A stretch of 64,000 bases of DNA from Marinobacter sp. LV10R510-11A (GTDB lineage Bacteria; Pseudomonadota; Gammaproteobacteria; Pseudomonadales; Oleiphilaceae): contig NZ_LT907980.1 of the NCBI RefSeq assembly GCF_900215155.1, positions 4,154,001 to 4,218,000 of the forward strand, given 5' to 3'. Under the pieces are notes generated by a model. That model saw only the letters and a program-made list of their open reading frames with translations. It was not told where the DNA came from and did not search any database. Positions 43,380 through 51,589 of this stretch are shown here, in pieces; the first letter of the stretch is position 1, and the number at the start of each line of letters is the position of its first letter. The position numbers and the translations under genes are program-made.

Positions 43380-44692
43380 AGCGCCGGTGGATGGTTCCGC
43401 TGTTCTGGCGGATCTTCTTGCTAATCTGGCTGGCCATGGCCGTAACGGTGGTTGTCAGCAAATTGGCCTCCCGGGTATTACTGGATCGCGAGCGCGCAGC
43501 CATTGAGCGCCAGCTTGAACTGAGAGACCTTGGGTTTGAGGTAGCAGCCATCCGCGATAACCGCGGGCGCCGGGAGGCACACAGGTTTCTCAATGCGCAA
43601 GGTGATGAGCTGGGCCTGCATCTGATGATGATCAGTGCGGATGATGACAACCGTTTACCTTCGGCTATTCGCTCACGGATCAAATCCGGGTGGTATCGGC
43701 AAAAACCCGCGATTGTCGATATGGGTGATGGGTACCGTTTGGTTGCCTGGCCGAAAATGCACGGCGAGGGCTGGCTGGAGCCCAAGGTTTTCCGGATTAT
43801 CGAAATGGGGTTGGCGTTTGTTCTGATCACCCTAGCTTGCTGGCTAATTGCGCGTTTTGTATCGCGACCCATGAGGCACATGGAAGCCACGGCGCAAGCT
43901 ATCGCTGGAGGCAATACCAAACTGCGGGTTAACGAGCGTATAGCCGCACGCCGGGACGAAGTAGGGCAGCTTGCCACGGCGTTTAACGCTATGACCGATC
44001 AACTCTGCAAGTTGCTAGAGCGACAGAAACACGTGTTGCGGGACATTTCCCATGATTTGCGAACCCCGCTGGCGCGTCAGCGAGTGGCTATTGAGCTGGC
44101 CAGCGAAGGCGGTGTGGAAGACGAGCTAATGGCCAGTATTTTGCGCCAGAACGAACGCCTTGAAACCATGACCGGGCAGATACTGACCCTGTACCGGGTG
44201 ACCGAACAGGGTGGTGGCATTGCCCGGGAAGCCGTGCGCCCCGTGGATATCCTGAATCACGTATTACGAGATGCGGTGGATTATGCGGAGCACCAGAGAG
44301 TGGATTGCAAGTTGGATTCCATGCCCGAAAGTACCGGCGTGTCGGTGCTGGGCGATAGCGGCTTGCTGCAGCGGGCGTTCGACAACATTCTACAGAATGC
44401 CTTGGATTACACCCCGCCGAGCAAGGTGGTTCATGTTGCTTTGGCGTTGTCGTCGGGCTGGATAAGTCTTGTGATCGAGGATGAGGGGCCAGGCGTCGCA
44501 GATGACATCCTCGAGCACCTCTTCGAGCCTTTCTTTCGGGCAGACAAGTCCCGGGGCGGTCAAGGTTGGGGGCTGGGGCTGGCGATCTCTAAAGACATCA
44601 TTCTGGCCCACGACGGAGACATCACTGCAAACAACAGCGAACGCGGTGGCTTGCAGATTGTGGCCCGGCTACCGGTGTTCGCCGTCGATTAA
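43376..44692 (+). CDS. HAMP-domain sensor histidine kinase (CpxA-like), orphaned
   Basis: 438-aa membrane sensor kinase. Two transmembrane helices (about 8-30 and 141-162) flank a 110-residue periplasmic domain; HAMP follows (about 163-215). The phosphoacceptor is His226 in RDISHDLRTPLARQ. The N-box is NILQNALDYT (about 337), G1 DEGPGVADDI, and G2 GWGLGLAISK. All catalytic motifs are intact. Its cognate regulator gene upstream is reduced to its last 32 codons, so the kinase may be unexpressed, use another regulator, or be on the way to loss. CpxA-like periplasmic size and HAMP are similar; the signal is unknown. Confidence 0.9.
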   Translation: MKRRWMVPLFWRIFLLIWLAMAVTVVVSKLASRVLLDRERAAIERQLELRDLGFEVAAIRDNRGRREAHRFLNAQGDELGLHLMMISADDDNRLPSAIRSRIKSGWYRQKPAIVDMGDGYRLVAWPKMHGEGWLEPKVFRIIEMGLAFVLITLACWLIARFVSRPMRHMEATAQAIAGGNTKLRVNERIAARRDEVGQLATAFNAMTDQLCKLLERQKHVLRDISHDLRTPLARQRVAIELASEGGVEDELMASILRQNERLETMTGQILTLYRVTEQGGGIAREAVRPVDILNHVLRDAVDYAEHQRVDCKLDSMPESTGVSVLGDSGLLQRAFDNILQNALDYTPPSKVVHVALALSSGWISLVIEDEGPGVADDILEHLFEPFFRADKSRGGQGWGLGLAISKDIILAHDGDITANNSERGGLQIVARLPVFAVD

Positions 44693-44711
44693 TGAAAACG
44701 CAGGCCAGTTT

Positions 44712-45317
44712 ATGAAAAAGGAATATCCGGTACCTGCCGGCTACCTTGAGCGCGAAACCGAAGTAAAGAAAAGTCGCTTCATTGCTCGAGTTGCCCCTGT
44801 TGGCTCCCGGGACGAGGTAAAAGACTGGCTGGAAAAGGCACATCAGGATCACCCCGATGCGCGCCACATCTGCTGGGCCTACCAAATTGGGCGTCCCGGC
44901 TCCGCAGCAGAAGCTGGAATGAATGATGATGGCGAGCCTTCCGGTACCGCAGGTAAGCCAATTCTCAACGTGATTCAGCACAAAGATATGGGCGACTTGC
45001 TGGTGATGGTGATCCGTTATTTCGGCGGCATTAAGCTGGGTGCGGGAGGGCTTGTAAGAGCCTACGCCGGGGCGGCTGAGAGCGTGCTTTCAGCGGTGGG
45101 AAGAATTGTTCACAAGCCGGTTAGCGCGGCAAATATAACGATGGGCTTTGCCGATGAGCAGCCGCTGCGGCACTGGTGTGATGTACATTCGGCTGAACTG
45201 GATTCAATCGACTACGGCGCTGCGGTTACCGCGCGGGTTCTTGTTCCGGAAGATGTGTCCGATGTTTTCACGGCTTTTTGTGACGCCCATAAACTGGATT
45301 ACAGTTTTGAAACATGA
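44712..45317 (+). CDS. YigZ/IMPACT-family protein
   Basis: 201-aa protein of the YigZ family (UPF0029 domain, then DUF1949). Signature: EVKKSRFIARVAPVGSRDEV near 16-35, DARHICWAYQIG (about 49-60), NDDGEPSGTAGKPIL (about 71-85, the conserved loop) and VIRYFGGIKLGAGGLVRAYA (about 97-116). The C-terminal DUF1949 is ferredoxin-like. Related to IMPACT, a translational regulator in eukaryotes; bacterial role unknown. I chose ATG 44712 over an upstream in-frame start inside the kinase gene. Confidence 0.9.
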   Translation: MKKEYPVPAGYLERETEVKKSRFIARVAPVGSRDEVKDWLEKAHQDHPDARHICWAYQIGRPGSAAEAGMNDDGEPSGTAGKPILNVIQHKDMGDLLVMVIRYFGGIKLGAGGLVRAYAGAAESVLSAVGRIVHKPVSAANITMGFADEQPLRHWCDVHSAELDSIDYGAAVTARVLVPEDVSDVFTAFCDAHKLDYSFET

Positions 45318-45392
45318 GCGGTCAAAAGCGCATCGAATAAGTGTGTTGTGCGTATACTGGTATTAAGTCTCTCACACACGAAGGAGTAAACA

Positions 45393-45923
45393 ATGGCCCG
45401 TTTTCTTATGGTAGCTCTGGTAACACTGGCCATGGCCGGGTGTGCCAGTAACGTGGTGACGGATTACAACTCAGCAGTCGTTTTCAGTGACTACTCATCC
45501 TGGGCCTTCGCGCCTGATGCTGGCAATGCCTCGTTTGTCTCCCTGGATGGAAACCGCATTCAGAGCGCGGTTGAGCGGGAGCTGAATAATAAGACGATGA
45601 ATAAGGTTGAGGCGTCGGAAGCAGACCTTCTTGTGCACTGGCGGATTATGGAAGAAGAGCGCCTTGAACAGTCCGGTTTGGGGCTTGGTTTAGGCTTCGG
45701 TACAGGTAATTTTGGCTGGGGGCTTTCTTCGCCGCCTCCCGTGCGGGAAGTGAAAGAAGGCAAGCTGGTGGTAGAGCTTGTAGACAGGAATTCCGAAGAA
45801 GTTGTTTGGCGCGCAGCCAGCCGTCGTTACTTGAATGAAAACCAGTCTCCCGCAACCCGTAGCAAACTGGTTGACGAGGTGGTCGCCGAGATGTTCACCA
45901 AGTATCCTCCTGATTTGAAATAA
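45393..45923 (+). CDS. DUF4136 lipoprotein
   Basis: 176-aa exported lipoprotein. Signal peptide ends in the lipobox AMAGCAS (Cys17). The DUF4136 domain follows, with FSDYSSWAFAP (about 31-41), IQSAVERELNNK and a glycine-rich LGLGLGFGTGNFGWG stretch near 95-109 before PPPVREVKEGKLVVELVD. Function unknown; the glycine-rich loop is characteristic. Ribosome site AAGGAG lies 9 bases before the ATG. Confidence 0.85.
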   Translation: MARFLMVALVTLAMAGCASNVVTDYNSAVVFSDYSSWAFAPDAGNASFVSLDGNRIQSAVERELNNKTMNKVEASEADLLVHWRIMEEERLEQSGLGLGLGFGTGNFGWGLSSPPPVREVKEGKLVVELVDRNSEEVVWRAASRRYLNENQSPATRSKLVDEVVAEMFTKYPPDLK

Positions 45924-45979
45924 AAAGCATCCGAGTCTTTGGGGGCATGGGTTCCAAAGGCATGATATACGGAGGATAA

Positions 45980-46336
45980 ATGGCGAAGAAATTTGCAAGC
46001 GGGCTGGTGTTTTCAACCGAGCAGGGGCGCATGTGCCCAGAATGCCGCAATCCGGTTTCTGAATGCACTTGCCGCAAGGCTCAGCGACCTGAGGGTGACG
46101 GCATTGTACGGCTAAGCCGGGAAACCAAAGGCCGCAAGGGGAAGGGCGTTACGCTGGTTACCGGCATCCCCATGGATGAAAAAGAACTCAAAGCCTACGC
46201 CAAAGTGCTTAAAGCCAAATGCGGCACCGGCGGTACCGTAAAAGAGGGTGTTGTTGAAATTCAGGGTGATCAGCGGGACTTGCTTGTGCCACTTCTGGAA
46301 CAGAAAGGCTGGGTTGTAAAACGCTCCGGTGGTTAG
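45980..46336 (+). CDS. yciH: SUI1/eIF1-like translation factor YciH
   Basis: 118-aa homologue of eIF1. N-terminal CPECRNPVSECTCRK gives a four-cysteine knuckle; the SUI1 core follows, with GRKGKGVTLVTGIPMD (about 51-66), LKAKCGTGGTVKEGVVEIQGD (about 75-94, split as LKAKCGTGGTVKEG and VVEIQGD). E. coli YciH lacks some of this but is otherwise alike. Modulates start-site fidelity in vitro and stress translation. Good ribosome site (GGAGG) 7 bases upstream. Convergent with the DUF4442 gene, overlapping by 4 bases. Confidence 0.92.
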   Translation: MAKKFASGLVFSTEQGRMCPECRNPVSECTCRKAQRPEGDGIVRLSRETKGRKGKGVTLVTGIPMDEKELKAYAKVLKAKCGTGGTVKEGVVEIQGDQRDLLVPLLEQKGWVVKRSGG

Positions 46337-46803
46337 CGTTTTTTCCTAACGTACAGAACCTTGTTAACCCGGGCGACCCGTTCGCCTTTCTCATCAACAA
46401 TATCTACATCCCACTGCGGCAGCATTTTGTTGCCGCCTTCGGTGGCCACACGGATTTCCTCAAGCCTTTCTTTTGTCAGCTCAAAATGTGCCGTTACCCG
46501 GCCTTTGCCAGGGCGGATGAAATCGATGCAGGCAGATTTGTCCCACACAATGTAGTCCTCACCCAGGCTGTTCATCAGCAACAGCATGTACATAGGGTCG
46601 ACCATGCTATACAACGAGCCGCCAAAGTGAGTGCCCACATAGTTGGTGTTGTACCAACGCAGATTCATTTCTACCGACGCGGAACTGTAGTCATCCGCAA
46701 TGTGGGTAACTTTCACGCCAGCGCCTGCATATGGGCCGTAAACATTCATTATTTTACGTACGCCGTTCGGGCTGGCTATCCAGTTACGCAGTTTGGACAT
46801 CAT
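46333..46803 (-). CDS. DUF4442 hot-dog fold protein (thioesterase-like)
   Basis: 156-aa protein with the DUF4442 pattern: YGPYAGAGVKVTHIADDY near the start, MNLRWYNTNYVGTHFGGSLY (about 46-65), the hot-dog helix MVDPMYMLLLMNSLG, and DKSACIDFIRPGKGRV (about 88-103). Related to acyl-CoA thioesterases, but substrate and activity are not shown. It is followed on the minus strand by no close gene. Confidence 0.85.
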   Translation of the reverse strand: MMSKLRNWIASPNGVRKIMNVYGPYAGAGVKVTHIADDYSSASVEMNLRWYNTNYVGTHFGGSLYSMVDPMYMLLLMNSLGEDYIVWDKSACIDFIRPGKGRVTAHFELTKERLEEIRVATEGGNKMLPQWDVDIVDEKGERVARVNKVLYVRKKR

Positions 46804-46875
46804 GATGGTAAGGCTCTTTTATAGCAGTGAGTGGAGAAAGGTTTGAGGCGGGGGATTATACGATGAAAAACAAAA

Positions 46876-46904
46876 ATGGCCCGCAGGAAAACCTGGCGGG
46901 CCAT
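46876..46904 (-). terminator. Rho-independent terminator of the CoA ligase/mrp transcript
   Basis: ATGGCCCGC (46876-46884) pairs with GCGGGCCAT (46896-46904) around AGGAAAACCTG, which can add three more pairs. On the minus strand the stem is followed by TTTTTGTTTTTC. The CoA ligase stop lies 18 bases before it. Confidence 0.82.
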
Positions 46905-46921
46905 AGTGATATCAGCTCTGC

Positions 46922-48565
46922 TTACTTCAACTGGTCACGAATCAGCTTCTTGTTGATCTTTCCGACACTCGTTTTTGGAATATCTTCAGAAAACTCAATT
47001 TGGCTGGGGATGGCCCACTTGTTGATCTCGCCTTTATCAACGTATGTCTGCAAGTGGCTCTGAATATCTTCCACAGTGGCTTGCTCGCCAGGCTTCAGGT
47101 TGATCAAAGCATAGGGGCGCTCTCCCCACTTCTCATCCGGAATGCCCACTACGGCAGCACCTGCTACGGCAGGGTGTTGGCTGATCAGGCTTTCCAGATC
47201 CAGTGATGACAACCATTCACCGCCCGTTTTAATCACGTCCTTGATGCGATCTTTGATGGTGAGAGTGTGGTCTGCTTCCATGGAGGCAACATCACCGGTA
47301 TGCAGCCAACCACCTTCCCACAGTTCTTCGCCTTTATCTGGTTGTTTGAAGTAACTCTGGGTTAACCAGGGAGCCCGGGCGACAACCTCGCCTTGGGCCA
47401 CGCCGTCGTGAGCGACCGGGTTGCCTGAGGTGTCTACAATTTCCAGATCGACCATGGGTACGGCGATGCCGGTCTTAATCCTCAGAGCCGTTTGCTGCTC
47501 CAGCGGCAGCTCCAGATCCTCTGGCTTGAGAAACGTTGTGCTCAACAACGGGCAGGTCTCCGACATGCCATAGCCGGTGTACATACGGATGCCCAGTTTG
47601 GCGCCAGCATCGCACAGGCCTTTGGTCATGGCGCTGCCGCCGATCAGTACCTGCCAATTGCTCAGATCTGCTGTTTTGATGGACTCTGTGCCCATCATCA
47701 TCTGCATGACGGTTGGAACACAGTGCGAGAAGGACACCTTATGTTCCTTGAGCAGATCAACCAGCAATTCCGGCTCATAGCGGCCGGGATAAACCTGTTT
47801 GATTCCCATCATGGTCGCCGCGTAGGGAACGCCCCAAGCGTGCACGTGGAACATCGGTGTTAATGGCATGTACACCGACGACGAGCGCAGCAGAGGCATT
47901 TCATCGTAGGCGGCCAGCGAGCCGGTCATTGCCAGTGTGTGCAGCACCAGTTGGCGGTGGCTGAAGAAAACGCCTTTCGGGTTGCCGGTAGTGCCGCTGG
48001 TGTAAAAAGTGGTGGCAACACTGTTCTCGTCGAAATCTGGAAAATCGAACTCGGTCGCAGCGTTGGCTAGAAGTGCCTCGTACTCGCCAGCGGTTTCTAA
48101 CTGTGTATCCTTTGCGGTGTTTTCATCGCTGAGCTGGATATAGGTTTTTACGGTGGTGATTTCGCTCTGCAACCCTTCTAGGATCGGTAGGAAATCATCA
48201 TGCACCAAAACCACATCGTCTTCGGCGTGGTTCATGGTGTAAACAATCTGATCTGGCGAAAGGCGTACGTTGATGGTGTGCAGTACCGCACCGATCATGG
48301 GAATGGCGAAGAAGCATTCCAAATAGCGTGGCGTGTCCCAGTCCATAACCGCCACCGTGTCGCCTGGCTTAACGCCGGCATCGGTGAGGGCGTTGGCAAG
48401 GCGATGAATGCGTTCGATCAGATCGGTGTAGGTGTACTTGCTGCGATTGGCGTACACAATTTCCTGGTCAGGGGCATATCTTGGCCCTGAAAGCAGTAAT
48501 TGTTTGATCAGGAGAGGGTATTGGTGGGCATTGTCAGCTGGGGGTAAAATTCGTGTCTGTACCAT
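46922..48565 (-). CDS. Medium/long-chain fatty acid CoA ligase (AlkK-like)
   Basis: 547-aa adenylate-forming ligase. Sequence motifs: FYTSGTTGNPKGVFFSH (about 187-203), PMFHVHAWGVPYAATMMG (about 230-247), YTGYGMSETCPLL (about 332-344), and HTGDVASMEADHTLTIKDR (about 421-439) then IKTGGEWLSSLDLE. This VYANRSKYTYTDL and FHVHAWG combination matches AlkK-type enzymes, which activate medium-chain fatty acids formed from alkanes. The start is only 18 bases after the mrpG stop, so the gene looks like the last member of the mrp transcript. A strong terminator follows. Confidence 0.9.
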   Translation of the reverse strand: MVQTRILPPADNAHQYPLLIKQLLLSGPRYAPDQEIVYANRSKYTYTDLIERIHRLANALTDAGVKPGDTVAVMDWDTPRYLECFFAIPMIGAVLHTINVRLSPDQIVYTMNHAEDDVVLVHDDFLPILEGLQSEITTVKTYIQLSDENTAKDTQLETAGEYEALLANAATEFDFPDFDENSVATTFYTSGTTGNPKGVFFSHRQLVLHTLAMTGSLAAYDEMPLLRSSSVYMPLTPMFHVHAWGVPYAATMMGIKQVYPGRYEPELLVDLLKEHKVSFSHCVPTVMQMMMGTESIKTADLSNWQVLIGGSAMTKGLCDAGAKLGIRMYTGYGMSETCPLLSTTFLKPEDLELPLEQQTALRIKTGIAVPMVDLEIVDTSGNPVAHDGVAQGEVVARAPWLTQSYFKQPDKGEELWEGGWLHTGDVASMEADHTLTIKDRIKDVIKTGGEWLSSLDLESLISQHPAVAGAAVVGIPDEKWGERPYALINLKPGEQATVEDIQSHLQTYVDKGEINKWAIPSQIEFSEDIPKTSVGKINKKLIRDQLK

Positions 48566-48583
48566 GTTTAAAATCCTCTTTCA

Positions 48584-48916
48584 TTACTGATGCCAGGGGC
48601 TACCTTCGGTATTTTTTACGGTTTTAACACCTATATGCATGGCCGCTTTGGCCAGCATGTTGGCGCTTACCGGAGCGGTCATAAACAAAAAGACTGTGAT
48701 CAGGATTTCGGAAAAATCGATACCCTGGTCCACACTGCTGAAGTACACAACCGAACTTAGCATGATGGCGCCTACGCCAACGGTGGTTGCCTTGGTGGGG
48801 CCGTGCAATCGAGTGTAAAAGTCTGGCAGCCGGGCAAGGCCGATTGCGCCGACCAGCGTAAACGCACCACCGAACAACAACAGTGCCGAAATGGCGTATT
48901 CCGCGAACTGGCTCAT
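48584..48916 (-). CDS. mrpG: Mrp Na+/H+ antiporter subunit G
   Basis: 110-aa membrane protein with three helices, the usual MrpG/MnhG size. Recognised from GGAFTLVGAIGLARLPDFYTRLHG (split: GGAFTLVGAIGLARLPDFY and TRLHG), the MnhG motif with the conserved DFYTRLH, near residues 17-39, and VGVGAIML. Last subunit gene of the operon; 15 bases after mrpF. The complex exchanges Na+ (or K+) for H+ across the inner membrane and supports salt and alkali tolerance. Confidence 0.92.
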   Translation of the reverse strand: MSQFAEYAISALLLFGGAFTLVGAIGLARLPDFYTRLHGPTKATTVGVGAIMLSSVVYFSSVDQGIDFSEILITVFLFMTAPVSANMLAKAAMHIGVKTVKNTEGSPWHQ

Positions 48917-48931
48917 GATTTACTCCGATTA

Positions 48932-49201
48932 TTACTCAATGACGCTGCCCCGCTTCAGATATTTAGCCATGGCCACCGTACTGACAAAGCCCATAACCGC
49001 AATTAAAAGGGCAGACTCAAGGTACATACGTGTGCCAAGAGTAATGCCCAGCAGGATAATCAGAGCAATGGCATTGATATAGAGCGTATCAATCGCCAGA
49101 ACCCGGTCGGGCTCATCCGGCCCTTTGATTAAACGGTATACGTTTAGCAGCGCGGCCAGGGTCACCATGCCGATGGTGAGGTATAGAGCAATAGTGATCA
49201 T
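48932..49201 (-). CDS. mrpF: Mrp Na+/H+ antiporter subunit F
   Basis: 89-aa three-helix membrane protein. The MrpF motif is RLIKGPDEPDRVLAIDTLYI (about 23-42), with the conserved DRV and an acidic residue in helix 2. Start overlaps the mrpE stop by four bases. Confidence 0.92.
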   Translation of the reverse strand: MITIALYLTIGMVTLAALLNVYRLIKGPDEPDRVLAIDTLYINAIALIILLGITLGTRMYLESALLIAVMGFVSTVAMAKYLKRGSVIE

Positions 49202-49686
49202 TGGAACATCTCCATCAACGGCTTTTCGTAGCTGTTGTGAATGGCGTCAATAACCTCTTGATCATTGGTGGCGTCCAGCGCATGAATCAACAGGGTCTTG
49301 TTGTCATCGCTTATATCCGCGCTGACGGTTCCCGGCGTGAGCGAGATGGTGCTGGCCAGAATAGATATTGCCAACGGGTGCTCAAGCTTAAGCGGGTAAG
49401 AGATAAAAGCCGGGCGTGGCGTGCGGGGACTGAGGATAAGCCAGGCCACAGAAAAACTGGCCACCACAATGTCTTTCAACACTCGCAGTACGTATGCCGG
49501 CATACGCCAGGTTTTTACAAAGGCGGGGCGCTCGGGCCAGAACCCGTGAGTCATTTGGGGAATCAGCCAGGCCAGGATCAGACCGAGAACAGCACTGCCA
49601 CCGGATACCCCGTCGCTGAGGATCTGCCAGGTAACGAACAGAATCAGGCTCAGCCAGGGTTGAGGAAAACTCAGACGATCGAACAT
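49198..49686 (-). CDS. mrpE: Mrp Na+/H+ antiporter subunit E
   Basis: 162-aa MrpE/MnhE with two or three N-terminal helices and a soluble C-terminal domain. Motifs: VLRVLKDIVVASFSVAWLIL (about 67-86) and SILASTISLTPGTVSADISD (about 108-127), both typical. The C-terminus HALDATNDQEVIDAIHNSYE is the conserved soluble helix. Overlaps mrpD stop by one base. Confidence 0.92.
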   Translation of the reverse strand: MFDRLSFPQPWLSLILFVTWQILSDGVSGGSAVLGLILAWLIPQMTHGFWPERPAFVKTWRMPAYVLRVLKDIVVASFSVAWLILSPRTPRPAFISYPLKLEHPLAISILASTISLTPGTVSADISDDNKTLLIHALDATNDQEVIDAIHNSYEKPLMEMFQ

Positions 49687-51224
49687 CAGTTACTCTCCCC
49701 GATCAAAGGGTTCTGCGGAACGTGCATGGGAGTCTGCAGAATATTGATATAGCCACGATTGTCGTGCAACTGCTCGGCAGTCGCACGAGTATAGTCACTT
49801 ACAGGTCCGGCTAGTACAACGATCAGCATGGTGAGGCAGGTAAGAATACCGGTGGAGATTGAAACTCGGTAGTTCATGGGTTCTGGGGTTTCCAGGTGGC
49901 CATCTACGTGCCACCAGAAAACGATACTGCCGGCGCGGCTGTAAGCTATCAGCGTCAGGAAGCTGCCCACCAACAGAACGCCCCATAACCAAGCCATTTC
50001 GACCCCGGGCTCAACGGACTGGAGAATCAGTAGTTTGCCAAAAAAGCCGCTTAGGGGCGGTAAGCCGGCGGCAGACACAGCGCCGATAAGAAACAGCACG
50101 CTCAGGAATGTCTGGTGGCGCATTTTCGGTGCGGTAACGATGCTGTCGCCGGCCGTTCCCCTCTGGCTTGCGACCAGCTCAGAAACCAGGAAGAGGCCGG
50201 CGGCAGTCCAGGTGGTGCTCACCAAATAAAACAGAGCAGCGGATAGTCCTGCCACGGAGCCCAGCGCGATGGGGGCCAGCAGGGTTCCCACGGAAATAAT
50301 GATCTGCCAGGCCACCAACGTTTTCAGATTGTTGGCACCCAGTGCTCCGATAACGCCCATGCTGAGTGTGATCAGTGCCAGAGGGAACAGCCAGTCCATA
50401 CCCAAATTCGCCAGCTCTCCAGCGCCTTCTCCAAAAATTAACGGGTAGATTCTTATAATGGCGTAAACACCCACCTTGGTCATAACCACAAAGAGCGCAG
50501 CCACTGGTGCCGTTGCCTTGGCATAGGCTTTGGGCAGCCAGAAACACAGCGGCAAAATCGCGGCTTTCAGGCCAAAAACTACCAGTAGCATCATGCCACC
50601 GGCTTTCACAATATTCAGGTTGTTACCGGTCACTTGTGGGATTTTTACAGCAAGATCCGCCATGTTTAGTGTGCCGGTTACGCTATAAATCATGCCCACA
50701 CTGATCAGGAACAGTGCAGAGCCCACCAGGTTCAGAACAACATAATGAAGCCCTGGCACAGTGCGTGCCGTTCCGCCGCCATGCATGAGCAACCCGTAGG
50801 AGGCGATAAGCAGAACCTCAAAGGCAACGAACAGGTTGAACAGATCGCCGGTCAGAAAGGCAATGTTCAGCCCCATCAACTGGAACAGAAACAGCGCGTG
50901 AAACTGCCGATTACCCTCATCGGCACCGCCACTGGCGTAGATGTGACAGAACAAGCCGAGAACCCCCGTGAGCACCAACATCAGTGCTGCTAGCCGGTCG
51001 AGAACCAGCACGATGCCGAAGGGAGGCTGCCAGTTGCCAAAAGCATAAATGCGATAGCTGCCATCACTGGCAAGCACTAGCAGTACAACAGTGGAAACCA
51101 GCATGAGTACGGTAGTGGCGATTGCCAGAGTGCGACGCAGGCTGACTGGCGCATAGCCCATGAATATCTGCAAAATGCCGCCGAGCAGGGGTATCAGAAT
51201 CGGAGCGATAAGCCAGTGAGTCAT
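49686..51224 (-). CDS. mrpD: Mrp Na+/H+ antiporter subunit D
   Basis: 512-aa, fourteen-helix subunit homologous to complex I NuoN/NuoM. The lysine-containing helix pattern AFEVLLIASYGLLMHGG (about 133-149, with the helix-5 glutamate), FGLKAAILPLCFWLPKAYA (about 218-236) and GGMMLLVVFG match the proton-pumping core. Each such subunit carries a proton channel. Overlaps mrpC by four bases. Confidence 0.95.
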   Translation of the reverse strand: MTHWLIAPILIPLLGGILQIFMGYAPVSLRRTLAIATTVLMLVSTVVLLVLASDGSYRIYAFGNWQPPFGIVLVLDRLAALMLVLTGVLGLFCHIYASGGADEGNRQFHALFLFQLMGLNIAFLTGDLFNLFVAFEVLLIASYGLLMHGGGTARTVPGLHYVVLNLVGSALFLISVGMIYSVTGTLNMADLAVKIPQVTGNNLNIVKAGGMMLLVVFGLKAAILPLCFWLPKAYAKATAPVAALFVVMTKVGVYAIIRIYPLIFGEGAGELANLGMDWLFPLALITLSMGVIGALGANNLKTLVAWQIIISVGTLLAPIALGSVAGLSAALFYLVSTTWTAAGLFLVSELVASQRGTAGDSIVTAPKMRHQTFLSVLFLIGAVSAAGLPPLSGFFGKLLILQSVEPGVEMAWLWGVLLVGSFLTLIAYSRAGSIVFWWHVDGHLETPEPMNYRVSISTGILTCLTMLIVVLAGPVSDYTRATAEQLHDNRGYINILQTPMHVPQNPLIGESN

Positions 51225-51589
51225 TTACCGGTTACCTCCCGTTCTTGTTTCGATGAGGGTGGGGCTTTGTCGCGTTGGCCATCCACATGGTCGCCATCGT
51301 TATCTGCTAGGTTGCGTAGGGACAGAACAACCAGAAACGCTGTCATAGCAAAGCCGATAACGATTGCTGTGAGCACCAGTGCCTGGGGCAGTGGGTCGGT
51401 ATAGTTGGCGGTGGTTCCGATGATAGGTTGCTGGCCGGTGGCGAGGCGCCCGGTGGCGAACAGGAACAGGTTTACGCCGTAAGACAGCAGAGTCAGCCCC
51501 AGGATGACGGGGAAGGTGCGGGCGCGTAGCAACAGATAAACGCCGGATGCCGTTAAGGCACCGATAACCAGTGCAAATAACAGTTCCAT
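51221..51589 (-). CDS. mrpC: Mrp Na+/H+ antiporter subunit C
   Basis: 122-aa NuoK-like protein with three helices. GVYLLLRARTFPVILGLTLLSYGVNLFLFA (about 16-45, split: VYLLLRARTFPVILG and SYGVNLFLFA) is the NuoK-type motif; PLPQALVLTAIVIGFAMTAF follows. One-base overlap with mrpA. C-terminal tail is polar and variable. Confidence 0.93.
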   Translation of the reverse strand: MELLFALVIGALTASGVYLLLRARTFPVILGLTLLSYGVNLFLFATGRLATGQQPIIGTTANYTDPLPQALVLTAIVIGFAMTAFLVVLSLRNLADNDGDHVDGQRDKAPPSSKQEREVTGK

